This document shows, one piece after another, positions 48,904 to 59,383 of a stretch of DNA of 64,000 nt. The stretch comes from Diospyros lotus (taxonomy: Eukaryota; Streptophyta; Magnoliopsida; Ericales; Ebenaceae): the NCBI RefSeq assembly GCF_014633365.1, contig NC_068343.1, positions 27,683,307 through 27,747,306 on the forward strand. Reading direction: 5' to 3'. The notes beneath the pieces are model-generated. The model searched no databases, was not told where the DNA came from, and saw only the letters and a list, made by a program, of their open reading frames with translations. Within the stretch, counting starts at the first letter, position 1; each line of letters opens with the position of its first letter. Position numbers and translations under genes: made by a program.

Positions 48904-49521
48904 ACTCGCTCACTAGGAAAATAATAATTCCTGGAAGTAAGTACATATTTTTGTTAATAGTGGAGTAGGAAGTGCACATTAACAGATATATAATTTTAAT
49001 TGTAATATCATATATACTAAAAATTTATATTTAATTAGGTAACCATATTTTTTATTGTGCTACACTCCAATTAATTGTATAATTGAGATGAATAATAATT
49101 TTTGATAACATTTTAAGTATTTTTAGTAAAAAATATAAAAGCAAGACTACAAAGTCTTTTTTGCTACTATATTATATCTATATTATTTTACTAATTTGAA
49201 CAATAATATAAAATTTTATTATTTAATTAATGAAATGATATTCAACTTTATTTCAAAGAAAGCACTTTTAAATAGATGATTATTCATTTTGTTTTTTCTT
49301 AAAAGACTTATCCTATTCGGAAGATAGATTTTCTAGAAATAATGCTAGATGATACAATCTCCTACAATACTTGTAGGGTCTATAGCACTTACTATTGATA
49401 AGTAATAAAAAAAAAATTCTACACTCAAAAGAGATAACATGAGAATTCAACTTCTCGATGAGTTACAATATTTCTCAATTGATACAAGACTTAGAAAATA
49501 AATAATAAGAATGTATGCAAC
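48904..49521. other. AT-rich sequence without a gene
   Basis: I see nothing readable here. It continues at 51799 once the solo LTR is removed. Confidence 0.4.
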
Positions 49522-49526
49522 AATAG
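49522..49526. repeat. Target-site duplication (AATAG), left copy
   Basis: AATAG, perfectly repeated at 51794-51798. Confidence 0.9.
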
Positions 49527-51793
49527 TGTAAGCACCCCGTCCGGATATCCCAACCACCTGGTCTATCCGAACGAAAGCGCTTACATAAGGGAAGAGAAAT
49601 AGACACAAGACAAAAGTACCCTGGCATGCATACATAGGAAATACGACAGCGAAAGCAAAAACAGTAAACATGCATGCCCACAAGTACCCCGCTGGAATAG
49701 CGGTCACGGAGTATGTAAATATATATACAAACCCCGTGCCAATAAATAGGAGATACAAGAACAGCCTGGCATAGTCAAAAATAAAAGACAGAAACTCTAA
49801 CAAAACATCAGAGATGACAAGGGCAGCTAACTGTACACCCTATCGACACGGCTAGCTGCTAGGTGGCGCGGTCCTCGCCCTCGGCCTTCGCCTTCCCCTG
49901 ACCTGGAATGATGGAAAGCAAGGTGAGTCGCAAGACTCAATAAGTTTATATGAAAATGAAGGCTATAACATGAATAGAATAGGAGATCACCCCAAATATA
50001 GACTCATATGTACACACAAGCCATGTGACACAACAATACAATAGTGTCATACAATAAAAGCACATCCCGGTCCTTGGGGCCCACATAAGACACCTGGCAC
50101 CCAAGTCCCATACCAACCTGCCGCTGCCCTGAAAGGCAACATAGATCTCCAACAAACCTGTGCGCATTGTCCCGGGTTGGTACTCCCGTCACCCGTATCC
50201 ATGTCGGTACTCCCGACACCCAAGCCATAGGTTCCCTCGGAACGGTACTCCCGTCCAAGAACTAATACTACAAGTAACCATGCAATGCACGTAAAATGCA
50301 ATAGCGTAGTGAGCATCAACGTGATACATGGCGCCCATACATCCAGGCATCAGGCCATGCTCCGCCCATATAGTAAACCACACGCGATGCATATGCCCGT
50401 GTTGGATGCATCATAACCAAGCTAGAATGTCCGTGACCAAGCATAACCAAATCATGATAATCCCAACATGCAGCCCGTACCCATGTGCACATCAAACCAT
50501 ACAACAAGAATAAACTGTTACCAGGCATGCTACAATCACATAACGGCAGAGCTAGTCAGCAATGCCTGGCATTGGTCAGCAATCAGTGACTAAGAGAGGC
50601 CATCTGACGGCCTAAGATAGACCGTACGACAGTCACACCGTCACCGTCAGCCGATCCTTGCCCCCACTGCACAACTGCTCTAGTCTATAAACAACCAAAA
50701 ACCCAATAATAATACCCGAACAGCTAAGAACCTAGCCCCGGGTGAGTACAACATCATTCTCATAGTCTTGGGGGTGGTACAAACCCCCGTAGGCAACCAA
50801 CGAATAAAATCCTCAAGACCAGATTAATAAATTAAATTTTTAAAACACCACGTTTAAAATCTCACAATTTATTAACAGCTAAAATAAACGAAGGGAGGTC
50901 AAATTAATTGACAACGAAAGAAACGTTGAGGGGGCATAAAGAACTTGCCTTTACGAGAATGTCCTTAGGCTCGTTTTGGCCAAACGCGATTAAAATTATA
51001 CACACTGCAATATCCCAATTATTAGCCAAAATTAATAAAATTGGACTCTAAAAGAAATTCTGACCATACAGAATATTAATTACTAGATTGGCTACATACC
51101 TGACTAATTAAATTACTGATTAAACCTGATTTAATCCTGATTTAGCCCCAAAATTCTCTCAAAATTCTCCCGTGCGGACGCTGCTGCTTTTCAAAAATTT
51201 TCTTGCTGTTCAATTGCAAAAAGGAACGCCCGAATTGGGCTTAAATTGGCCACAAAATTAAATGAGGAGGAGGCGCCACGTGGCGGCGCTGGAGCGGCCA
51301 TTTGGAAGCCACCCCCTCAAGCGAAACGACGTCGTTTTGACGTCTAGTGGCTGAAATAAATCAGCTTAAATCCACCATCGCGCGCACAGCCCCCGCGCCT
51401 CGAACCCTCGCCCGCTGCCTGGCCGCCTCGCGCGCGAACCGCCCGCGCCCGCACACGCTTTCAACCTATATATAACTTATGTTATATTTAAGGAAATTTT
51501 TGGGCCTTTTCTGCAATTCACGCCAGCACCCCCAAGCTCCCATAAATTACACACACACCCCCTATATTAATTACACTAACGCCTGAAACTTCTAAAAATC
51601 TCACATTTTCATTTATTTTTTATTTTTTTCTTATTCCAGAATATTCCTAAAATAATTAATTAATTACCTTAATTTCTTATTTCCTCAAAATCACATAATT
51701 TATTTTTATTTAATCACAACAAATTATTTTGATATTTCTTTTAAATCAAATTACCCCAAAATTAAATTAAATTACCATTTACGAAGCGTTACA
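49527..51793 (-). mobile_element. Solo LTR, 2.27 kb, related to the LTR at 59384
   Basis: On the minus strand it starts TGTAACGCTTCG and ends GGGGTGCTTACA, with a perfect AATAG duplication and no interior. Its second half is clearly homologous to 60370-61500 (plus), including blocks around CGGGAGTACCGA. An upstream TATA-like run is at about 51466-51476 ('ctatatataa'). The frames at 49447-49803 (118 codons) and 50316-50528 (70 codons) lie in this LTR and have no known domain. Confidence 0.88.
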
Positions 51794-51798
51794 AATAG

Positions 51799-52890
51799 CA
51801 TGAGAAAAATTGTGTCAATTTAAAACATGAGAGATAAAATATAAAAACTCGTAATTTAGAAGATTTGAACACTTGTAATAAATGTTCTTTAATCTCATAA
51901 TTAATGTTGCACCATCCAAGTATTTATAATTGACAGTTGAACTGCATTAAATGCACTTATTAAAAATTATTTTTAGTTTAAATAATATATATAATTTAAA
52001 ACTAAAAATTAATTAGTCAAATAATTTATATAATTATTATTATTTATAACATAAAACTATTGAACATTTAAAAAATAAAAGATTAATCTTCACCTCCCAT
52101 TTTAAAATTAAGAATAAACTTGCATATTGTTAAAAAATATTTTAATTAAAAAATAATTTGTTTCCTTCTTCAATTATTGTACTTCAAGTACTGTTTAGTG
52201 TTTTATTTCTCTTGCTTTTTTTCTCCTTATTTTTTTATCTCTTATACTTATTTTCTTAATTAATGTAAAGTCGTAAAATCAAATATTTACAAAAGAACTA
52301 TATTAATTTTATTAGTAAAAAAATATATTAATTTTAAAAAAATTATTATTCAACGACGAATAATAACCTGATACTAATTCTCCATATGCGATGGGTAACT
52401 GTTCGTCGCAGATGATTGTTGATTTTAGTTTCCTCTCAAAAGACTTCCCATTTTTAGTTTACAAAATATATGTAATTTAAAATTATAAATTAATTAGTAA
52501 AATATTTTATAAAATTATTATTATTTATAACATAAACATTATTAATCATTTAAAAAATATAAAATACATTTTTATCTCTTCTTCTAGAATTAATAATAAA
52601 TTTACAAATTATTAAAAAATATTTTATTTATTTTTCAGTCATTGTTCTTTAAATATTTTTAATGATTTTTTTTTATTAATTTTTCTTCTCTCTTGATTGT
52701 AAATTTCTTTTTCTGATTACTTTAATGTTGTAAAATTAAATATGTATAAATCAATTATATTTTAAAGTAGTTAATAAATATATATTTATTTTAAAAATAA
52801 TATATTAATTTAAATTAATTAATTCAATTATTTTAGTTTAATGTTGTAAAACTAAAATAATATTTTATTTTAATATATATTTAAATAATA
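51799..52890. repeat. Very AT-rich stretch with a diverged direct duplication
   Basis: About 51971-52290 and about 52452-52765 match at an offset near 481 bp. They share 'tttttagttt', 'ataattattattatttataaca', 'catttaaaaaatataaaa', and later 'aatgt..gtaaaat'. Between them are CACTA-like motifs ('acgacgaataat', 'cgatgggtaactgttcgtcgc', 52350-52412). No gene. Confidence 0.6.
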
Positions 52891-52906
52891 TATTAATGGC
52901 CAATTT

Positions 52907-52932
52907 TAGCGACGGGCACGTGCCCGTCGCTA
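52907..52932. repeat. 26-bp perfect palindrome made of two opposed CACTA subterminal motifs
   Basis: Arms TAGCGACGGGCAC and GTGCCCGTCGCTA meet at a central CACGTG. The arms contain the same TAGCGACGGG word as the subterminal array at 46229-47520, which ties this distant site to the CACTA family. Confidence 0.85.
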
Positions 52933-53222
52933 GTTTTGGCTTTTGGTGGGTTGGCTTCCCTCCCTCATGACACTTAGCCCCTCTTTCCCAATGCCCCCCT
53001 TCTCGTTAAAACCTTCACTCCCCTTGTGTTCCTTTCCATCTTTGCTCTTCTTTGATTTTTTCCTTATTGTGTTGCTGCTAAATTCATTCTTCTTCATGCT
53101 GTTTTGCTTATATCTCACTCTCATTGAAATCACGAAAGTGATTTTATTTTGATGTGATTTAGTCTTGATTAAGAAGATACGAATCTCATCAAGAATCGAA
53201 GGTATCTTTTATTTTTAGTTAT
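52933..53222 (+). other. Non-repetitive stretch split by the gag-protease element; possible CACTA gene leader
   Basis: C/T-rich sequence after the CACTA palindrome, ending near GAATCGAAGGTATCTT, a plausible splice donor. It rejoins 58857-59152 once the element at 53223-58856 is removed. No protein is recognised. Confidence 0.3.
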
Positions 53223-53623
53223 TGTTGTTACACGATTACAACAATAAATTTGTAAAAGGGGAAATTGCTGATGGATGACCCTCGTATGGCTGATCCGAAT
53301 GATGGATGACTCCCGTGGGGTGTATCTGAGCAATGGGTGACTCACTCGGGGGATTCATCCATAGCTGTCACTCCACCCTGGGAGGCTCATCCATCGCTGT
53401 CACTCCACCCCGGGAGACTCACTCATCTTTCCCGATAATTACTCATCGTTTGGACAATCCACACGTCACCCATGGCCCGAAGGAGTCATCCATCCCCCGA
53501 GTGAGTCACCCATCGCTCAGATACACCCCACGGGAGTCATCCATCATTCGGATCAGCCATACGAGGGTCATCCATCAGCAATTTCTCCTTTTACAAATTT
53601 ATTATTGTAATCGTGTAACAACA
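53223..53623 (+). repeat. 5' LTR remnant rearranged as a fold-back
   Basis: 53352-53623 matches the last ~285 bp of the 3' LTR (58571-58856). 53223-53352 is an inverted copy of the LTR's last ~130 bp (the reverse complement of about 53494-53623). The remaining ~720 bp of LTR upstream sequence, including the TATA box, is absent. The outer end is therefore TGTTGTTACACG, the LTR terminus reversed. Confidence 0.88.
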
Positions 53624-53646
53624 ATTAGCGTCATCTGTGGGAAACG
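53624..53646 (+). other. Primer-binding-site region of the gag-protease element
   Basis: Right after ...GTAACAACA comes ATTAGCGTCATCTGTGGGAA. It resembles the GGCGYCRTCTGTGGGAA junction downstream of many plant Tat/Retand 5' LTRs. The primer tRNA is not assigned here. Confidence 0.6.
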
Positions 53647-53678
53647 CAAACGAAAAGCTACAAAACTATTCCCTCATT

Positions 53679-56239
53679 ATGGCTCAAACCCGAAGTAATC
53701 GTCAGACCCTCTCTCGTGGTGCCAAATCACCTTGACGAGAGACCCTCGCTCGAGTGGAAGATCAACATCAATCTACCCATGAGGGCCCGCTACCCCTCAT
53801 CCATGGGGGCCATCCGCCTTCACCTATGAGGGACATCCCCCCCTCACCCATGGGGGTCAGCTGTCCCTCACTCATCAATCCCCTCGTGAGGGTCACCCAT
53901 CCCTCACTCACCAGCAGCCGCCCCTTCCAGAGTCCTCTCACCCATTGGGGGTCCAACTTCAGGTGCCGCCTCTTATAACCTCACATGTTCTCTCGGGACC
54001 TTACTCAAGTATGCAGATCCCATCTGTCGTTCCTTGGGCTGAGTACGAGGCCCTACGACAGCAACATGCCGAAGGAATACAAGCTCTTCAAGAAATGACT
54101 GGTATTTTGCAAAGTTTGGTCCCTCATGGGTCAATCCCAGCCGCATTGAGAAAGTTCATACCAGAAACAGTTCCGTCCCACAGGGCTTGTCAGGAGGTAC
54201 CAGGGAACGGATCCTATCGAGAAGCAAGCCTTGAAACTCACACTCAACCTGTCCCTACTAGAAACAATCAACCAAGATCTCCTTTAAGAAGAGCTCATAG
54301 CTAAACTTCTCCCCATCAAGGAAATCATAGAGGAACTGATCATCGAAAGACAGAAAGGCGAAGCCCACAAAGAGGAAGATATTCTGAAACAGTGGCCAAC
54401 ACTCCTATGGAAAGAGGTCGGGATTCCAAACCCGCGACCAAGCAGAATGATGGACCTGATGACAACCCTACTGCATTTAGTGCACGAGAGACAACCGATA
54501 TGAAAAAGATGATTGAGCGGGTGCTACAACAGAATAAGTTATTACCCACTTTCGAGGAACAATCTAGAGGAAAACTACCATTCGTGGCAGAAGTAATGGA
54601 GAAACCCTTGCCGAGAAAGTTCAAGATGCCTCAAATAAATCCTTATTCAGGCAGGGACGACCCTTATGATCACGTGCAAAACTATGAATCTTTAATGATG
54701 TTTCATGGATGGGACGACGAGATAATGTGCAGGGTATTTCCATTAACCCCAACTGGGCACGCTCGGGCCTAGTTTAACGGCTTACCCGAAGCATCCATCT
54801 CTTCATTCGGCCAGCTAAAAACGGAGTTTATCAAAGCATTCATTATTAACAGTCAGAGAAAGAAATATGCGACATATCTGCTTAGCATTCGACAAGGGAA
54901 TAAAGAAACCCTACGCCACTACGTGGACAGATTTCAGAACGCCACACTTGAGATTTGTAATTTACCAATTGAAATGGCAATATCTATTATGTTCCAAGGG
55001 ACACGACTAACCCCTTTGCAAGAATCATTGTCTCTAGACCCTCCAAAATCTCTGGCAGACCTGTTTATTAGGGCTAATAAGTACATACTCCATACGGAGA
55101 TGATGAGAACGGTAGGGGGAAATAAAGATGGGAAGCGGAAAAGAAAGGAGCGAGATATTGAAGAAGACCTTAATCGGTGACAAGAGAGGACCCGAAGACT
55201 GGATGATGTCAGGCCCCAGTTCAATCACTATACCCGGCTCACCCAACCTCGGTCTACCATATTAGCAGCCATAGAAGGATCAAGCTTAATCAGGCTTCCA
55301 AAAAAGGTGGATCGACTTATAGGAAAGAATCAGGATGAGTACTATCGATACCATAGGACTCGTGGCCATTGCACTAATCAATGTAGGGAGTTGAAAAATC
55401 AAATTGAGATGCTTATCCGAGAAGGGCACTTGCAAAGATATATACGAGAAAAAGAGAAAAACAACAAGGAGCCACAAAGAAAATAAGAGATGCCTGAAAC
55501 ACAGGAAATACATAATCCAAGACAACAAGAGAGAGGAAACGATTACAGACAAAATCTCCCTCTGGATAATGAACCAACACATCAGGTTATACATATCATT
55601 TCGGGCGGCGAAACCTTGGCTGGTGATAGCTCCTCTTCTCGAAAAGCCTATGCCCGTTTGGCCTACCAGGTCAATTCGATAATGGAGGTTAGAGAAAATG
55701 AAAAGCCCATTATGTTCACACCTGCCGACAGATGAGATATAATCATTCCACATGATGATCCGATGGTAATCTTAGCTATTATTGCAAAGCACCCAATTGA
55801 GAGAATTTTGGTAAATAGTGGTAGCTTAGTTAACCTCATTTATTGGAATTGCTTCTAGCAAATGCACATTTCACAAGATCGATTGAAAAATATCTCTTCC
55901 CCTTTATATAGTTTTACCGGGGAGCTTGTCTCGGTGGCTAGTTCAATTCAGTTGCCAGTCACATTGGGCTCTGATCCTCAGAGAACAACACGTCAGGCCT
56001 ACTTCATGGTAGTTAAAGCCTCATCAACTGCATACAATCTAATTTTTGGTCATCCCTTACTCAACGACATGAGAGCCGTAGTCTCTTCCTACTATCTGTT
56101 GATGAAATTTCTTACACCCCAAGGAGTGGGACAAGTCTGAGGGGATCAACGGAAGGCCCGCACGTGCTATGTTGCATCTACAAAAGGGAAACAAAGTGAA
56201 GAGACTTTATCGATTGCCAAGAAAACTATGCAAGACTAG
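53679..56239 (+). pseudogene. gag-protease polyprotein, one frame with in-frame stops
   Basis: A start-like ATG at 53679 opens a gag beginning MAQTRSN. The N-terminal part is frame-shifted. From 54392 one frame runs 1.85 kb without frameshift to 56239. It includes a retrotransposon gag core (LKTEFIKAF ... LRHYVDRFQNATLEI, about 54810-54960). Next is a zinc-knuckle position YYRYHRTRGHCTNQC (55340-55384), where the first Cys is Tyr. Then comes an aspartic-protease block ILVNSGSLVNLIYW (from 55808), where catalytic Asp is Asn (AAT, 55814-55816), followed by GELVSVASSIQLPVTLG and YNLIFGHPLLNDMRAVVS. Stops: TAG 54770, TGA 55178, TAA 55484, TGA 55733, TAG 55856, TGA 56138, TAG 56237. Each of the internal ones could be a single transition from a sense codon. 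No RT follows. Confidence 0.88.
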
Positions 56240-56419
56240 GTTGTATTATTTCTTTCATTAGAATTATTTGTATTATAATAATGTGAGTTCAAAACAGGAT
56301 TGTGGACGTAGGCACATTTGGCTGAACCATATCAAAATGTTTGTACTCACTCCTACAAATAAATTATCGTTATTGCATCCACTATTATCTACCAGATTTC
56401 ATCAAGGGTTCTTTGTAGA

Positions 56420-57290
56420 ACGGAAGGCCCGTTGCCCCGCACACAACTCGGCAGCGAGGTGAAAGTTAAAAGCTCGTTGCCCTGCTCATAACCTAGCAAC
56501 GAGGGAGATAACAAGCCCATTGTCCCGCGAGTAGTCCGACAATAGGGGAAAAATAAGACATTGTCCCGCACATGGCCTGACAATGTGGTGAAAATAAAAT
56601 TACTGTCCTGCAAAAAGTCAGATAGAAATGAGCTATAATATTTGTTGCCCCGTGAGCGACCTACACCGCTTCGCCTGGTGACTTAAGGCCCATTACCTTA
56701 CTACTAGCCCGATAACGAGGTAAACACAAAAAGACTTGTTGTCTCACTAACAGTCCAACCACAAGGTGAAAACAACAAGTCTGTTGCCTTGCTCATACCC
56801 TGGCAACAAGAAAATACCAAAACTAATTGCGGATGTAGGCGCTACATCGAACCGCAAAAATAAAAGATGTATATTCTTTCTAATTACGGACGTAGGCATT
56901 ATGCCGAACCGCAAAAATAAAATATTTATGCTATTTAATTGTGGACGTAGGCATCATGTTGAACCGTAAAAATAAAATATTGCAAACTTAGACACTGGGC
57001 TCATAATACCAACGAGCATGTACACCTAAAGCTAGAGAGCCGCGCTATTGTAACGAAAAAGCTCATTACCTCGCTCACAACCTGGCGATGAGGAGGCAAG
57101 AACATCTCATTGCCTCGCAAGTAGCCTGACAACGAGAAGACATGAAACCGTTATCCTACAATACATCGAGGGAGCATAATTTCAACGGCCTCGCAAGTGA
57201 CTTACACTGCTTCGCCTGGCATCTGAATGGTGCAATAGCTGCTACCCTGCAAAAAGATATGTCATATTCATCATTTTGCAAGTAATCTGA
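56420..57290 (+). repeat. Degenerate 45-60 bp tandem repeat in the 3' non-coding region
   Basis: About a dozen copies of a unit with core GTTGCCCCGCTCATAACC, GGCAACGAGG and an A-rich tail, with heavy divergence (for example at 56430, 56475, 56520, 56560, 56690, 56780, 57065, 57105). Such arrays are frequent between pol and 3' LTR in Tat/Retand elements. Confidence 0.75.
56826..56990 (+). repeat. Second tandem repeat, ~57-bp unit, three copies
   Basis: Units carry GGACGTAGGC, then GAACCGCAAAAATAAAA; starts at about 56828, 56885 and 56940. A lone diverged unit is at about 56294-56330. The GACGTAGGC...CCGAACC word is familiar from the 3' regions of Tat-lineage elements. Confidence 0.8.
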
Positions 57291-57847
57291 CAAACCAGAA
57301 AATGGAGTGACAATCATCACGAACACCTTTGGATTCGGAGAAAATTCCTCAATACGCCAATTCATCTCTCGGCAAGATGTAGATACATATACGAGCTAGT
57401 AATGATATGTTCACTCTTGACTTGATTTGAAGATCTTTCCGAGCCCCCATCACCTTGAGAGCTGGGAGCGCATGAAGAAATTGTGTCTATACTCCTAGGA
57501 GATGAAGAACTGAATGCATGGACCACAGCTGCAAGGGTAGGAGCTTCAGCACATCATTCGAAGACTCTGCCACATCTACTTGAAGCCATCGCGTTTATGA
57601 GGAGTCGAAATACAAAAATGCCAGAGCTACAAATAATGTAGAAAACTCATTAAAACAATAGCCAAACGAGAAGCTGAAGCCTACTTTTATAGAGGCACCC
57701 AGGGAGCAGAATGCCAAAAATAGCTACGAAAGACGTAAATGAGGAGATTGCTACAAAGGAGGAAAAATAACCTCTTAAAAATATGGTAGTGTTGCAGGCA
57801 GAATACTCTTCCTCTCGAGAGACCCGACAAAAAGAGTAGGGAGCAAT
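57291..57847 (+). other. Non-coding 3' region and polypurine tract of the gag-protease element
   Basis: No coding sequence. It ends GACAAAAAGAGTAGGGAGCAA just before TGTTATGC; this purine run (about 57826-57846) is the polypurine tract candidate. Confidence 0.65.
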
Positions 57848-58330
57848 TGTTATGCTTATTAAATAAATAAGTAGTCCGAAAAAAGAAAAAGAAAAAAGGC
57901 CACATGGTAGCACATCAAAGTGGCCTGGCTGCTCCATGCAGCTAGGAAGCGGCCTGGCGGCATGGAAGCAGCCACTTTGGCCGTTTCCTTCCTCCCCCAT
58001 GCTGTCATGTGGCAGCGTGGGTAAGACAAAGAGGGGGCTTCACCCCCCCCCCACCCCCGAGAGAGTCTCTCGGGGGTATTTTCATGCCCCATGCCATGCT
58101 GCCATGAGGCAGCGTGGCTAAGGAAAAAGAGGGGCTTCACGCCCCCGAGAGAGGTCTCTCGGGGGTGCCTCACATCCCCGAGGGAGGTCACTCGGGGGTG
58201 CCTCGCGCGCTTGCATTCCTGCATTCATGCACCCTCGCACCGATAACCCCACAAGACTCGGTCAAAACCGCCTCCGAGATATCCGCCAAGAAAAGTGGGC
58301 CACTCGACACATGGATGCTCTTCTCATCGC

Positions 58331-58340
58331 TATAAATAGG
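58331..58340 (+). promoter_or_regulatory. TATA-box candidate in the 3' LTR
   Basis: TATAAATAGG, preceded by a GC-rich zone with CTCGGG inverted repeats and followed by a C/T-rich leader. It is absent from the 5' LTR remnant, so the element as it stands lacks its own promoter upstream of gag. Confidence 0.65.
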
Positions 58341-58520
58341 GGGTCTTTTCCTCTCATTCGAGAGGCAACCTCTCACTCTTGTACTTACTTTTTGACTTCA
58401 AGCATTTCATTTCTACGATAGACTAACTTAAGCATTGGAGGGTCCACGCAGGGATTCTCACCCGCATCCCTAATCGATTTTCTTTCTAGCAGGTTATCCA
58501 TCGCTCTCAAACTAGCCAAA

Positions 58521-58665
58521 GGACTCACCCATCGCTGCCGTGACCCCCGAGAGACTCATCCATCGCTGTCGTAACCCTCCGGGAGATTCATCCATAGTTG
58601 TCACTCCACCCTGGGAGGCTCATCCATCGCTGTCACTCCACCCCGGGAGACTCACCCATCTTTCC
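58521..58665 (+). repeat. 32-bp tandem repeat in the 3' LTR
   Basis: Units of exactly 32 bp start at 58521, 58553, 58585, 58617 and 58649 (partial), with core CTCATCCATCGCTGTC and a CCGGGAG end. Part of the same array is at 53352-53430 in the 5' remnant. Confidence 0.88.
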
Positions 58666-58856
58666 CGATAATTACTCATCGTTTGGACAATCCTCACGTC
58701 ACCCATGGCCCGAAGGAGTCATCCATCCCCCGAGTGAGTCACCCATCGCTCAGATACACCCCACAGGAGTCATCCATCATTCGGATCAGCCATACAAGGG
58801 TCATCCATCAGCAATTTCCCCTTTTACAAATTTATTGTTGTAATCATGTAACAACA

Positions 58857-59152
58857 ATTATTATATATTTGTGATTTAAATTATAGTATTAAATGTTTCT
58901 TACATAATAAATATTATTTGATTTATTGTTAAATAGTAAATAGTTATTTATTACTTGATTAATATATTTGTTTAATTATTAATTGTTAATCTTAATAGTT
59001 CTTCTATTTATATTTATTGCATATTTATTATTATTTATTTTATACTTATATTTTTATATATTATTATTAAATATTCTGTATGAATTTAAAAAAATTTAAA
59101 TTCAAAACAATAAGCAGTTAAAAGAATTAAAAGAGTGTGTTCAGTGGAAGCC
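58857..59152. other. AT-rich sequence without a gene
   Basis: Continues 52933-53222 across the gag-protease element. No open frame; possibly intron-like sequence of a CACTA gene. Confidence 0.3.
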
Positions 59153-59383
59153 AGGTAAATTTTTTATTTAATTTAAATTATAAAAAAACTAAATACAAAG
59201 GGGAGGGGCGACCGTTGGGGGGGGGGGGAGTTCACATTAAATTTTTTATTTAATTTAAATTATAAAAAAAACTAAAGACAAAGGGGGGTGGGGGCGGGAG
59301 TTCACATTAAATTTTTTATTTAATTTAAATTATAAAAAAATAAATACAAAGGGGAGGGGCGGCCGTTGGGGGGAAAGTTCACA
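59153..59383. repeat. Tandem repeat, three units of 70-80 bp with G-runs
   Basis: Each unit has 'aaattttttatttaatttaaattataaaaaaa', then CAAAGGGG and a G-rich run. Units start at about 59155, 59232 and 59302. The runs include 13-14 consecutive G at 59217-59228. The array abuts the LTR start at 59384. Confidence 0.85.

Larger units (their letters stand above)
53223..58856 (+). mobile_element. Non-autonomous Ty3/gypsy (Tat/Retand-like) gag-protease element, TR-GAG-like
   Basis: 5' LTR remnant 53223-53623 (fold-back), primer-site region from 53624, gag-protease frame 53679-56239, repeat-rich non-coding 3' region 56260-57825, polypurine tract, and 3' LTR 57848-58856. Flanks are GTTAT (53218-53222) and ATTAT (58857-58861), matching at four of five. 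No reverse transcriptase, RNase H or integrase follows the protease, so movement would need a partner element. This layout matches what has been described as terminal-repeat retrotransposons with a GAG domain, with protease in addition. Confidence 0.82.
57848..58856 (+). repeat. 3' LTR of the gag-protease element
   Basis: About 1009 bp, TGTTATGC...TAACAACA. TATA-like TATAAATAGG at 58331-58340. The upstream half has a ~96-bp tandem duplication (57998-58078 and 58094-58168) with CCCGAGAG/CTCTCGGG hairpins. The downstream half has five 32-bp units beginning at 58521. Confidence 0.82.

Noticed and set aside
49447..49803. 118-codon hydrophobic minus-strand frame resembling a membrane protein
   Set aside because: It starts inside the solo LTR and runs across its end into flanking DNA; hydrophobicity reflects T-rich sequence. 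No homologous frame was seen at the matching part of the 59384 LTR.
53754..54304. Separate plus-strand frames upstream of the gag frame
   Set aside because: They are pieces of a frame-shifted gag N-terminus, not separate genes.
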